Source: Candidatus Nanopelagicales bacterium
GTDB taxonomy: Bacteria > Actinomycetota > Actinomycetes > S36-B12
Length of the DNA stretch: 37,744 nucleotides
Direction of reading: 5' to 3'
Assembly (NCBI GenBank): GCA_030728405.1
Contig: JANQZS010000093.1
Span: 91,314 to 129,057 of the forward strand
Positions within the stretch are counted from its first letter, which is position 1. Each line of letters begins with the position of its first letter. Positions 23,895-31,382 of this stretch are shown piece by piece. A model generated the notes under the pieces. The model was given only the letters and a program-made list of their open reading frames with translations. It made no database searches and was not told where the DNA came from. A program made the position numbers and the translations under genes.

Positions 23895-24637
23895 CGCGGA
23901 TCAACGGCCAGACGCTCGGCTGCTCTGTTGACGATGCTGGCTACTTTCTGTGCACCTGCAGCAACAACGGCCATCACTTCTTCAATGGTGATCTCTGGAC
24001 CAAGGCCAGCAGCTGGATTCGCCACAAGACACAGCGAGGCAAAGGGCAATCCCTTTTCTTTTGCGAGAACGACTTCGGGAACCCCGGTCATGCCCACCAC
24101 CGTGGCGCCCATGGCCTGGGCCATTCTGATTTCCGCGCGCGTTTCAAAGCGCGGCCCTTCGTAGGCTGCATAGATACCACTCTTCTCAACAGCAATTCCC
24201 AATGCGCCCGCAGCTTCGATGAGAACCGAACGCAAATGCGGGTCGTACGGCTCGGTCATGTCAGTGTGCACGACGCCTTCAACTGTGGAGCCGTCATAAA
24301 AAGTGACCGGCCGCGTTTTTGTGAAGTCCAAGAAGTCATCGACCACGGCAAGATCGCCGCAATCAAGTCCGATGCCACCGACCACGTTGACAGAGAGAAC
24401 CTCACTGACCCCTAGATCTGCGAGGGCTTGAATATTTGCCAAGTAATTGACCATGTGAGGTGGCACTGAGTGATCAGCGCCGTGGCGAGCCAGGAACACC
24501 GTGGTGCGGCCATGTAAACCGCCGATTACTGCTTTGGCATTGCCGAAGGAGGTATTGACTATGACTTCTTCAGGATTCTCGAGCGCGTCAAGGGCGTAAA
24601 AGCCCGTCCCGGCAATAACTCCAAGACTTCCGGTCAC
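23891..24637 (-). CDS. mtnP: MTAP/PNP-family phosphorylase, probably S-methyl-5'-thioinosine phosphorylase
   Basis: A 248-residue trimeric-type phosphorylase: phosphate loop VIAGTGFY, FLARHGADHSVPPHMVNYLAN, YEGPRFETRAEI, and MTGVPEVVLAKE, all MTAP signatures. In human MTAP the purine is held by an Asp pair (TDYD); here the same place reads ANPAAG, with Asn, as in the 6-oxopurine PNP of this window (TNLAAG). It is therefore likelier to cleave methylthioinosine than methylthioadenosine, giving methylthioribose-1-P and hypoxanthine. It overlaps both the cdd and the deaminase genes by four bases. Methylthioadenosine phosphorylase is the default annotation and the alternative. Confidence 0.88.
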   Translation of the reverse strand: MTGSLGVIAGTGFYALDALENPEEVIVNTSFGNAKAVIGGLHGRTTVFLARHGADHSVPPHMVNYLANIQALADLGVSEVLSVNVVGGIGLDCGDLAVVDDFLDFTKTRPVTFYDGSTVEGVVHTDMTEPYDPHLRSVLIEAAGALGIAVEKSGIYAAYEGPRFETRAEIRMAQAMGATVVGMTGVPEVVLAKEKGLPFASLCLVANPAAGLGPEITIEEVMAVVAAGAQKVASIVNRAAERLAVDPR

Positions 24638-25065
24638 GGCAGATCATCCCCGGAGAAGGCATCGGGCAATAAGAAAGAAAGCGGCACGGGGCCACCATTG
24701 CGATCGATCAGCAGGTCAGGGCCACCATGTTCAAAGAGCAGCTGACGGCACCGCCCACAGGGCAGCAGCGCTCCAGGGTTTGGACCCACACACGCAAAAG
24801 CGACCAACTTGCCCCGCTCGCCAGGCTTGCCGGTACGCACTAAATCACCCACCATCGAGCACTCAGCGCACAATGTGACGCCGAGTGATGCGTTCTCCAC
24901 ATTGCTGCCGGTAACGATGCGCCCATCGTCGGTGAGAGCTGCCGCACCTACCGGGTGCCGTGAGTACGGCGCGTATGCGAGATCCCTTGCATTACGAGCG
25001 GCCTCGCGGAGTTGTTCCCACTGGGTCTCATCAAAATGAGCCCCTTCAGAAGTTTCCTCAGGCAC
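24634..25065 (-). CDS. cdd: Cytidine deaminase
   Basis: A 143-residue homotetrameric-type zinc deaminase for (deoxy)cytidine. The motifs are APYSRHPVGAA, GSNVENAS, the catalytic Cys-Ala-Glu in TLCAECSM, and Pro-Cys-x-x-Cys in LPCGRCRQLL. The ORF track starts at 25149, which runs through mtnD. I chose GTG 25065, eight bases inside the mtnD end, which gives the usual family length. Here it sits between mtnD and mtnP rather than beside deoA and the importer, where many actinobacteria carry it. Its uridine product can be phosphorolysed elsewhere. Confidence 0.92.
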   Translation of the reverse strand: MPEETSEGAHFDETQWEQLREAARNARDLAYAPYSRHPVGAAALTDDGRIVTGSNVENASLGVTLCAECSMVGDLVRTGKPGERGKLVAFACVGPNPGALLPCGRCRQLLFEHGGPDLLIDRNGGPVPLSFLLPDAFSGDDLP

Positions 25066-25645
25066 GAGCCGCTGCAACTTCCCGGAGTTCGTCGTGCGTG
25101 GGGAATTTCGAAGCAATGTCGCTGCCAGTGAACGATCCGACCCAACCATCGTCTTCGCGGAAGAACCTGATCGCGGTGAAGTCTGGCTTAATGCCCATAT
25201 CGAACCAGTGGGTGGTGAGTTCTGGAACGCTGATCAGATCACCCTCGGTGCAGAGCATGGCGAGCACCTGACCATTCATGTGCAGGTAGAAAACGCCGCT
25301 ACCCCAGGAAAAGAATCGAATCTCCTCTTCATCATGGGTGTGCTCAGCCAAAAACTTTTGGCGGGCGGTGGCTGCGAGGGCCTGCGATTCTTCGTCATCG
25401 CCGGTGTGCAGTTGAGCGACGTCGATCAAGGTGTAACCGTGCTCGGCGATCAGCGCATCGACCATGGGCTGATAGGCAGCAATGACCTCATCCTGCGTTG
25501 CAGTTTCTGGCACGTCATGGCGCACCGGATGATTCGAGTAAGCCACCCCCAGTTCACCCAGTTCGGCCGCGATCACGTCGCGATCCGAAGTTTGGATGAG
25601 CGCGTTTAGCGGATCGGTATCTGCCCACACGGTCAGCATCGTCAT
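25058..25645 (-). CDS. mtnD: Acireductone dioxygenase
   Basis: A 195-residue cupin enzyme of methionine salvage. It oxidises the acireductone to 4-methylthio-2-oxobutanoate plus formate when iron is bound (nickel gives an off-pathway reaction). Metal ligands are visible as H-x-H-x4-E in HTHDEEEIRFF and a later His in TTHWFDMG. GVFYLHMNGQVLAMLCTEGDLISVP fits the family core. The true start is ATG 25645 (MTMLTVWADTD), preceded by AGGAGAAAGGG eight bases upstream, and it overlaps the mtnB stop as ATGA. Its tail overlaps cdd. Confidence 0.93.
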   Translation of the reverse strand: MTMLTVWADTDPLNALIQTSDRDVIAAELGELGVAYSNHPVRHDVPETATQDEVIAAYQPMVDALIAEHGYTLIDVAQLHTGDDEESQALAATARQKFLAEHTHDEEEIRFFSWGSGVFYLHMNGQVLAMLCTEGDLISVPELTTHWFDMGIKPDFTAIRFFREDDGWVGSFTGSDIASKFPTHDELREVAAARA

Positions 25646-26262
25646 GTCTTGATCCCTTTCTCCTTTGCACCTGATCCCATTATGGGATCCATGAGCGCCC
25701 ATTGCAGAAGCCAGTCGACGCTCTCGGTCCGATTGGCCGCATCCTCTAAGTCTGCTCCCCACACATACATCCCGTGCCCACCCACCAGAACCGCTGGGGT
25801 GCGCGGATCGAGCGCCCGCCGGATGTCATCACTGAGAACCGCCATATCTTGGCTATTCGCCACGACCGGGAAGCACACATCGTCGTTCTCAGCCGATCGG
25901 CCAAGACCTTTGAGCTGCTCGAGATCGCGGAGCACGACTCCATCTGGCCAGTGGGCAGCTGCCAGCACCGAGGCCAAAGCGTGCACGTGCACAACAGCAC
26001 CGGCACCGGTTTCAGCCATGATCGCTGCATGCACGGCCGCCTCGGCACTTGGCTTATGTGATTGACCGTCGATCGCAATGCCAAACTCATCCGTCATGAC
26101 CGCGTGCTCAACACCGGCCTGGTACTTAGAAAAACCGCTGGCACTGACAAGTAACTGGGGCGGGTCAAGCCGCGTTCTCACCGAAACATTGCCCGAGGTG
26201 CCCCGCATCCAGCCCAATTCATAAAGCCGGCGGGTGGTCGCCGCGAGTTCGACAGCCGTCAT
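25642..26262 (-). CDS. mtnB: Methylthioribulose-1-phosphate dehydratase
   Basis: A 206-residue class II aldolase-fold zinc enzyme that dehydrates 5-methylthioribulose-1-P to the diketo intermediate. The features that separate it from fuculose aldolases are LGWMRGTSGNVSVR, SASGFSKYQ, and the tail GHGMYVWGADLEDAANRTE, close to APIP/MtnB proteins. Zinc ligands are H-x-H in VVHVHALAS and the His in GGHGMYVWG. It is the first gene of the overlapping seven-gene operon and divergent from mtnC. The leader just upstream can fold into small hairpins. Confidence 0.92.
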   Translation of the reverse strand: MTAVELAATTRRLYELGWMRGTSGNVSVRTRLDPPQLLVSASGFSKYQAGVEHAVMTDEFGIAIDGQSHKPSAEAAVHAAIMAETGAGAVVHVHALASVLAAAHWPDGVVLRDLEQLKGLGRSAENDDVCFPVVANSQDMAVLSDDIRRALDPRTPAVLVGGHGMYVWGADLEDAANRTESVDWLLQWALMDPIMGSGAKEKGIKT

Positions 26263-26347
26263 GGCGCGACCCTAAGGTCAAGGGGCGATCAGCCCCTGAG
26301 CGGGGTCAGCGTCAATCAGGGTTGGCGTAGGGAGGTTGGATGGTCAT
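26263..26347. promoter_or_regulatory. Divergent mtnB/mtnC intergenic region with stacked dyads
   Basis: An 85-base spacer must drive both the mtnB operon (minus) and mtnC (plus). AGGGGC-gatca-GCCCCT (26281-26297) and CCCC-tgagc-GGGG (26293-26305) are overlapping, mutually exclusive hairpins. GACC-ctaa-GGTC (26268-26279) lies five bases before the mtnB ATG and would cover its weak AGGG ribosome-binding site. They may be regulator sites or a short leader control element. No SAM riboswitch consensus was recognised. The regulatory role is inferred. Confidence 0.4.
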
Positions 26348-27073
26348 ATGAAGGTGCACGTAGAGCCGGTGAGCGCGATCGTCATGGACATCGAAGGAAC
26401 CACCAGTTCTGCCCGGCATGTGTATGAGGTCCTGTTCCCTTACGCGCGCGCGGCAATGGCCACTTGGGTCGAGCAACACGGCGATGAACCCGTTACCCGC
26501 AAGGCAATTGCCGAGGTGGCCGAGCAGCTCGGTGTCGAGTCGACCGACACCGCCGCGATCGTGGCCCAATTAGTTCAGTGGATTGATGACGACGTTAAAG
26601 CAGCGCCACTGAAGACCCTGCAAGGACTCATATGGCAGGAGGGTTACTCGCGCGGTGAACTCACCTCCCACATGTTCGACGACGTACCCCCGACATTGCG
26701 CACCTGGCACATCGCCGGCATTCCCTTGGTCATTTACTCATCGGGTTCGGTGGCCGCGCAGAAAGCACTCTTTGCGCATGCCCCCGATGGTGACCTGGAT
26801 TCTTTGATTGGTGCGAATTTCGATATCACCACCGCTGGACCTAAACGCGAACGAGATTCCTATACGCGCATCGCGCAGGCCTTGAACGCTAAGCCCGAAC
26901 AGTTGTTGTTCCTCTCAGATATTCAAGCCGAACTCGATGCTGCTCGTGCTGCGGGCTGGCAGGTAGTGGGGGTCTTGCGTGAGGGGGAAACCCAGGCCAC
27001 GGCCAGTGGGGCCCCGCTGATTTCCAGTTTTACCGAATTGGAAGTACTCCCCGCTAGCGAGCCGGATTGTTAA
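26348..27073 (+). CDS. mtnC: Enolase-phosphatase E1
   Basis: A 241-residue HAD-superfamily enzyme that enolises and dephosphorylates 2,3-diketo-5-methylthiopentyl-1-P to the acireductone used by MtnD. HAD motif I is the MtnC-specific MDIEGTTSS, motif II is VIYSSGSVAAQK, and motif III/IV is KRERDSYTRIA...LFLSDIQAELDAARAAG. ATG 26348 is chosen: GGGAGG lies about 12 bases upstream, while the TTG of the track (26336) directly abuts it. The gene is divergent from mtnB, and its stop overlaps that of the convergent aldolase gene by three bases. Confidence 0.93.
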   Translation: MKVHVEPVSAIVMDIEGTTSSARHVYEVLFPYARAAMATWVEQHGDEPVTRKAIAEVAEQLGVESTDTAAIVAQLVQWIDDDVKAAPLKTLQGLIWQEGYSRGELTSHMFDDVPPTLRTWHIAGIPLVIYSSGSVAAQKALFAHAPDGDLDSLIGANFDITTAGPKRERDSYTRIAQALNAKPEQLLFLSDIQAELDAARAAGWQVVGVLREGETQATASGAPLISSFTELEVLPASEPDC

Positions 27074-27708
27074 CTGACAGGTTTGCCGTACTGCGCAAAC
27101 CTTTCGAGTACATCGTCCATTTGCTCTGCAGACAAGATGTAAGGCTGCCCAACCGAGCGGGCGATCAGGTATTGCTGGCACAAAGTCTCAACTTCTAGAG
27201 CCAACGCGAATGCTGCATCCAGAGTTGGCGCGTAGGCGATCATGCCGTGGTTTGCCATCAAACAGACGCGCCGATTCCCCAACGCGGTAATGACTGCATC
27301 GGATAGTTCTGGTGATCCAAATGGTGCGTACTGTGCACACGCGATGAGATGGCCACCTGCCTTGGCTACTTGATAATGAAAAGCGGGAAGGTCCTCGCGA
27401 AGGGATGCCAGCGCGGTGGCGTAGGTGGAATGCGTATGCACGACCGCACCGGCGGCTGGCAATGTGCCATAAATAGCCGCGTGAATTCGCCATTCAGATG
27501 TAGGAACACCTGCCGAGCGCAATTTTCCATCATCGGTGAGCTCGACCATCACCTCGGCGGTCATCAGCTCTGGTGGCACCGCACTTGGAGTTACCAGCAG
27601 ACCATCGGTTACTCGAATCGAGACATTGCCCGAGGTTCCAGCATTGAGTCCGCTTGACTGCAGTTGCGCGGCAATCCGGGCCAACTGAGCTGCAGGGCTC
27701 TCGCTCAC
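27070..27708 (-). CDS. Class II aldolase, FucA-like; candidate 5-(methylthio)ribulose/5-deoxyribulose-1-phosphate aldolase
   Basis: A 212-residue zinc aldolase. SGLNAGTSGNVSIRV, the catalytic Glu in TSEWRIHAAIY, zinc His pair in VVHTHSTYATAL, FHYQVAKAGG and the final zinc His in MANHGMIAYAP match L-fuculose-1-P aldolase more closely than MtnB, which is encoded separately in this window. It overlaps mtnA by four bases (GTGA), so both are made together. MtnA plus such an aldolase is the core of the DHAP shunt known from Rhodospirillum and E. coli strains, where (methylthio- or deoxy-)ribulose-1-P is split to DHAP and an aldehyde. Fuculose or another sugar phosphate remains possible. Confidence 0.87.
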   Translation of the reverse strand: MSESPAAQLARIAAQLQSSGLNAGTSGNVSIRVTDGLLVTPSAVPPELMTAEVMVELTDDGKLRSAGVPTSEWRIHAAIYGTLPAAGAVVHTHSTYATALASLREDLPAFHYQVAKAGGHLIACAQYAPFGSPELSDAVITALGNRRVCLMANHGMIAYAPTLDAAFALALEVETLCQQYLIARSVGQPYILSAEQMDDVLERFAQYGKPVS

Positions 27709-28727
27709 TGCGCAACCAGCGCAGAAACGTCACTGCCATCGGGTTCCACGACGGCCTGCTCAGACACAATCGCTGAGATAAGACGATGGGGAGTCACATC
27801 GAAAGCCGGGTTGAAACCGCGCGCTCCATCCGGGGCGGTTCGCACACCACCGAGTGATGTCACTTCTTCACCTGCGCGCAATTCAATGTGGATGCTCTCC
27901 CCTGACACGGTGTCAAGATCCACTGTCGATGATGGCGCTGCCACCACAAACGGAATATCTGCATCGGCACAAGCGAGGGCAACGCCCACCGAACCGATTT
28001 TGTTTGCCGTATCGCCATTGCGAGCGATCCGATCAGCACCGATGATCGCCACATCGACGAGTCCCCGCATGATGGTCGAGGCTGCTGCGCCATCTGCTTG
28101 AACAAAATAGGGAATGCCTTCGCGGTCAAGTTCCCAAGCGGTCAGACGCGAACCTTGCAAAAGCGGCCGGGTCTCATCGGCATAAACAACTTCCACTTCA
28201 CCGCGTTCATGCAACTCGCGAACAATCCCTAAGGCAGTTCCCCACGCGGTTGTAGCGAGGAAGCCGGTATTGCAGTGCGTGAGCACCCGCACAGGTCGAT
28301 GGGTCACGTTGGCCAAGATCCAGTCAGCGCCAAGTCTGGAAAGTTCCCGATTTGCGGCTTCATCTTCAACCATGATCGCGTCAGATTCAGCGAGCACCGC
28401 TGCCACACCCTGCTGCATGAATGGCAGCACACGATCTGCGCCCCATGCGAGATTGACCGCGGTTGGACGAGCATCGCGCACCCGAAGAACTTCAGAGGCG
28501 AGGCGATCTGCCGACCAGTCCTCGCGTTGACCTTGCAACATCGCGACGGCAACGCCGTAACCACCCACAGCACCTAGTGCTGGTGCACCGCGCACCACGA
28601 GGCGCTCAATTGCATCGACCAGAGTGTCGACATCGCGACATTCCAGGTAGTCAAGCTCCGAAGGCAACTTGGTCTGATCGATCAGGACTAGCGCCGCACT
28701 CGGCGCGTTCCACTCCACTGCTCGCAC
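27705..28727 (-). CDS. mtnA: S-methyl-5-thioribose-1-phosphate isomerase
   Basis: A 340-residue eIF2B-like isomerase converting methylthioribose-1-P (or 5-deoxyribose-1-P) to the ribulose form. Motifs are VVRGAPALGAVGGYG, the catalytic Cys in THCNTGFLATTAWGTALG, the catalytic Asp in IIGADRIARNGDTANKIG, and VVAAPSSTVD. GTG 28727 has no clear Shine-Dalgarno; an in-frame GTG at 28718 is possible. It lies 33 bases after the acyl-CoA mutase gene and is followed by the aldolase with overlap. The rest of the methionine-salvage genes are on the other side of mtnC. Confidence 0.92.
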   Translation of the reverse strand: MRAVEWNAPSAALVLIDQTKLPSELDYLECRDVDTLVDAIERLVVRGAPALGAVGGYGVAVAMLQGQREDWSADRLASEVLRVRDARPTAVNLAWGADRVLPFMQQGVAAVLAESDAIMVEDEAANRELSRLGADWILANVTHRPVRVLTHCNTGFLATTAWGTALGIVRELHERGEVEVVYADETRPLLQGSRLTAWELDREGIPYFVQADGAAASTIMRGLVDVAIIGADRIARNGDTANKIGSVGVALACADADIPFVVAAPSSTVDLDTVSGESIHIELRAGEEVTSLGGVRTAPDGARGFNPAFDVTPHRLISAIVSEQAVVEPDGSDVSALVAQ

Positions 28728-28760
28728 AGGTCGAGGTTAGTCCGTCGATACCGATCTCGT

Positions 28761-30341
28761 TCAGAAGGCATCGCGCGGGGTGTACTGCCCCCACACGTCG
28801 CGAAGTGCATCAGAGACTTCACCCACGGTGGCTCTGGCTTGTAGCGCCTTCTTCATCGGGTACAACAAATTCGCATCCCCCCGAGCTGCTGTGCGAATTT
28901 CCTCAAGGGCCTGTGCCACAACCTCGTTGTCACGACTGCTCTTCAGCGCCGCCAACCGAGCGATCTGCTCAGACTCGATCGCCGGGTTGACCTTGAGCGG
29001 CTCGTAGGTGCTGACCTCTTCGGTGGTGAAGCGGTTGACTCCCACCACAACGCGCTCGCCAGCATCGATTTCTTGGGTTACCTGATAGGCCGAACGCTCA
29101 ATCTCACCCTTCTGGAAACCCTCTTCGATGGCGGCGACCGCACCACCCATCTCTTCAATGCGTTCGATCAACGCCGTTGCGGCCTGCTCGATCTCATCGG
29201 TCATTGATTCGATGACGTAAGAACCCGCGAATGGATCAACGGTCTGGGTGACGTCTGTTTCATAAGCCAATACCTGCTGGGTGCGCAGTGCGAGTCGTGC
29301 AGCTTTTTCAGATGGCAGCGCTAATGCTTCGTCGAAAGAGTTGGTATGAAGCGATTGCGTGCCGCCAAGAACTGCAGCCAAGCCCTGCACAGCAACACGG
29401 ACCAAGTTCACCTCGGGCTGTTGCGCGGTGAGTTGCACACCTGCGGTCTGAGTATGGAAGCGCAGCATCCACGATTTTGGATCCTTGGCCCCGAAGCGAT
29501 CACGCATGATTTTCGCCCACATTCGGCGGGCGGCCCGGAACTTTGCCACCTCTTCTAGGAACGAGGTGCGCGAGACGAAGAAGAACGCGAGCCGCGGTGC
29601 GAACTCGTCAACATCTTGACCTGATTCAACTGCAGCGCGCACGTATTCAATGCCATCAGAAAGAGTGAACGCGATCTCCTGAACGGGAGTGGCCCCGGCC
29701 TCGGCCATGTGATACCCCGAGATCGAAATCGTGTTCCATTTCGGGATCTCATTGCGGCAGTACGTGAAAATGTCGGTGATCAACCGCAGTGATTGCGCGG
29801 GCGGGTAGATATAGGTGCCACGCGCGATGTATTCCTTAAGCACGTCATTTTGAATCGTCCCGTTGAGCGCAGTCGCGGGGATCCCTTGCTCCTCCGCCAC
29901 CAACTGGTAGAGCACCAACAAGATCGCGGCGGTGGAGTTGATCGTCATGGAGGTGGAAACCTCGTCGAGGGAAATCTGCTCAAAGAGCACCCTCATGTCT
30001 TCAATCGAGTCGATGGCCACCCCGACTTTGCCCACCTCGCCGTGCGCCAATGGGTGGTCAGAGTCATAGCCCATTTGGGTGGGCAGATCGAATGCGACGG
30101 ACAGGCCAGTGGTTCCTGCAGTGAGCAGTTGCCGGTAGCGCTCATTGGATTCAGCCGCGGTGCCAAAGCCCGCGTACTGCCGCATCGTCCAGGGCCGGCC
30201 GGTGTACATCGTCGAGTAGACCCCGCGGGTATACGGAAACTCCCCAGGCTGACCCAGCGCAACGGTCGGATCCCAATCCGCCAGCGCCTCTGGTCCATAG
30301 ACGGTCTCGAACGGGAATCCGGATTCAGTTTCGCCAGCCAT
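28761..30341 (-). CDS. Acyl-CoA mutase (methylmalonyl-CoA mutase type) large subunit without B12-binding domain
   Basis: A 526-residue catalytic TIM-barrel subunit. [18 protein letters not shown] and [14 protein letters not shown] are the family signatures. The Tyr in RQYAGF is the residue that methylmalonyl-CoA mutases use, whereas 2-hydroxyisobutyryl-CoA mutase has Ile there, so methylmalonyl-CoA is the likelier substrate. The protein stops at about 526 residues and has no DxHxxG cobalamin-binding domain, so a separate small subunit must exist; none is in the window. The track ORF begins at 30431; ATG 30341 (MAGETESGF) with AGGG nine bases upstream is chosen. It is followed by mtnA after 33 bases. 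Confidence 0.88.
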   Translation of the reverse strand: MAGETESGFPFETVYGPEALADWDPTVALGQPGEFPYTRGVYSTMYTGRPWTMRQYAGFGTAAESNERYRQLLTAGTTGLSVAFDLPTQMGYDSDHPLAHGEVGKVGVAIDSIEDMRVLFEQISLDEVSTSMTINSTAAILLVLYQLVAEEQGIPATALNGTIQNDVLKEYIARGTYIYPPAQSLRLITDIFTYCRNEIPKWNTISISGYHMAEAGATPVQEIAFTLSDGIEYVRAAVESGQDVDEFAPRLAFFFVSRTSFLEEVAKFRAARRMWAKIMRDRFGAKDPKSWMLRFHTQTAGVQLTAQQPEVNLVRVAVQGLAAVLGGTQSLHTNSFDEALALPSEKAARLALRTQQVLAYETDVTQTVDPFAGSYVIESMTDEIEQAATALIERIEEMGGAVAAIEEGFQKGEIERSAYQVTQEIDAGERVVVGVNRFTTEEVSTYEPLKVNPAIESEQIARLAALKSSRDNEVVAQALEEIRTAARGDANLLYPMKKALQARATVGEVSDALRDVWGQYTPRDAF

Positions 30342-30497
30342 GGGCGCAACCCTAGAACCTTCGATCGACCTGCGGAGGGGCTGAACAAGCCTCCGGCATC
30401 CGTTGTGACCGATCCCACCTGTGCAGCTCACGCTTACCGCGAGCGCAATCGCCCTTAAAGGTCGATACTCTCCTCATAGCGCCATCAAGGGCGCGGC

Positions 30498-30510
30498 CCG
30501 CGTTTCGCGG
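30498..30510 (+). promoter_or_regulatory. Short perfect hairpin in the sdhC leader
   Basis: CCGCG-TTT-CGCGG forms a five-pair stem with a three-base loop, 16 bases before the GGAGGAG ribosome-binding site of sdhC. It could stabilise the mRNA or bind a regulator. The 30342-30536 spacer is divergent between the mutase and sdhC. A GATACT at 30464-30469 could be a -10 box, but no good -35 was found. Confidence 0.3.
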
Positions 30511-30536
30511 CAAAGAACGTGGATCTGGAGGAGTCG

Positions 30537-30935
30537 GTGTCCGTCATAACCCCGATCGGCACGCTCTATCGAGGTGGCGAGGGCATGTGGACGTGGGTCC
30601 TGCACCGGATAACCGGTGTCTCGGTCTTCTTCTTCCTGCTCGTGCACGTCCTTGACACCGCCTTGGTGCGGGTGTCTCCAGAGGCCTACGACCTCATCAT
30701 CGCCACATACAAGACCCCCATCGTCAACCTCCTTGAGGTGGGCCTGGTCGGGGCGGTTCTCTACCACGCACTTAACGGCCTCCGGGTCATCCTGATCGAC
30801 TTCTGGCGGCGCGGACCGCGCTACCAGCGCCAAATGACCTGGGTCATCGCCGCGATCTGGTTCGCCCTGATGCTCCCCGGCACCTACTTCATGATGAAGC
30901 ACACCATCGAAGCAATGTTCGGGAGCACGTCATGA
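30537..30935 (+). CDS. sdhC: Succinate dehydrogenase cytochrome b subunit
   Basis: A 132-residue membrane anchor of complex II. It has three hydrophobic helices: ITGVSVFFFLLVHVLDTAL, NLLEVGLVGAVLYHALNGLRV and MTWVIAAIWFALMLPGTYF. The His in LLVHVLD and in LYHALNGLR are candidates for heme b ligation. WTWVLHRITG is the SdhC family start motif. The track extends it to 30519; I chose GTG 30537, which has GGAGGAG just upstream. It overlaps sdhD by four bases (ATGA). The encoded type matches actinobacterial two-anchor enzymes. Confidence 0.92.
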   Translation: MSVITPIGTLYRGGEGMWTWVLHRITGVSVFFFLLVHVLDTALVRVSPEAYDLIIATYKTPIVNLLEVGLVGAVLYHALNGLRVILIDFWRRGPRYQRQMTWVIAAIWFALMLPGTYFMMKHTIEAMFGSTS

Positions 30936-31339
30936 CAACTCTTGATATCTCCGCCCCACGCTCAGGCGCCAAGCGCTCGGGCCAGCGCAGCAACTTTGAG
31001 TTGTATTCATGGTTGTTCATGCGAATTTCCGGCATCATCCTGGTGGTTCTGGTCTTGAGCCACTTGGTGATCATGAACCTGCTTGATGGTGGCGTCCAGC
31101 GAATCAACTTTGCTTTCGTTGCCGGTCGCTGGTCCTCCCCCTTCTGGCAGATCTGGGACCTGACAATGTTGTGGTTGGCCATGCTGCATGGCACCAACGG
31201 CATGCGAACGATCATCAATGATTACGCGGAGCGCAACCAAACGCGCTTCTGGCTCAAGATGGCGCTGTACACGTCATCTGGCTTCATCATCCTTCTCGGG
31301 ACGCTAGTCATCTTCACCTTCGATCCAAATATCGGCTGA
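30932..31339 (+). CDS. sdhD: Succinate dehydrogenase hydrophobic membrane anchor subunit
   Basis: A 135-residue second membrane anchor. Three helices are visible (MRISGIILVVLVLSHLVIM, LTMLWLAMLHGTNGMRTII, and LYTSSGFIILLGTLVIFTF). SHLVIMNLLDG and LHGTNGMRTIINDY fit SdhD-type anchors and hold His residues suited to heme or quinone contact. The N-terminal 25 residues are polar and basic (SGAKRSGQRSN). It overlaps sdhC (ATGA) and precedes sdhA by 43 bases. Confidence 0.9.
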   Translation: MTTLDISAPRSGAKRSGQRSNFELYSWLFMRISGIILVVLVLSHLVIMNLLDGGVQRINFAFVAGRWSSPFWQIWDLTMLWLAMLHGTNGMRTIINDYAERNQTRFWLKMALYTSSGFIILLGTLVIFTFDPNIG

Positions 31340-31382
31340 GACACAGCACTAATCACGTCCTATCGACACTGAGGGGTTAGCC

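Noticed and set aside
26263-26347. SAM-type riboswitch before mtnB or mtnC
   Set aside because: The spacer is only 85 bases and neither strand matches the SAM-I, SAM-II or SAM-IV cores I know. Only simple hairpins are seen.
26336-26347. TTG start for mtnC
   Set aside because: It directly abuts the GGGAGG sequence, leaving no spacing for the ribosome; ATG 26348 starts the usual MtnC N terminus.
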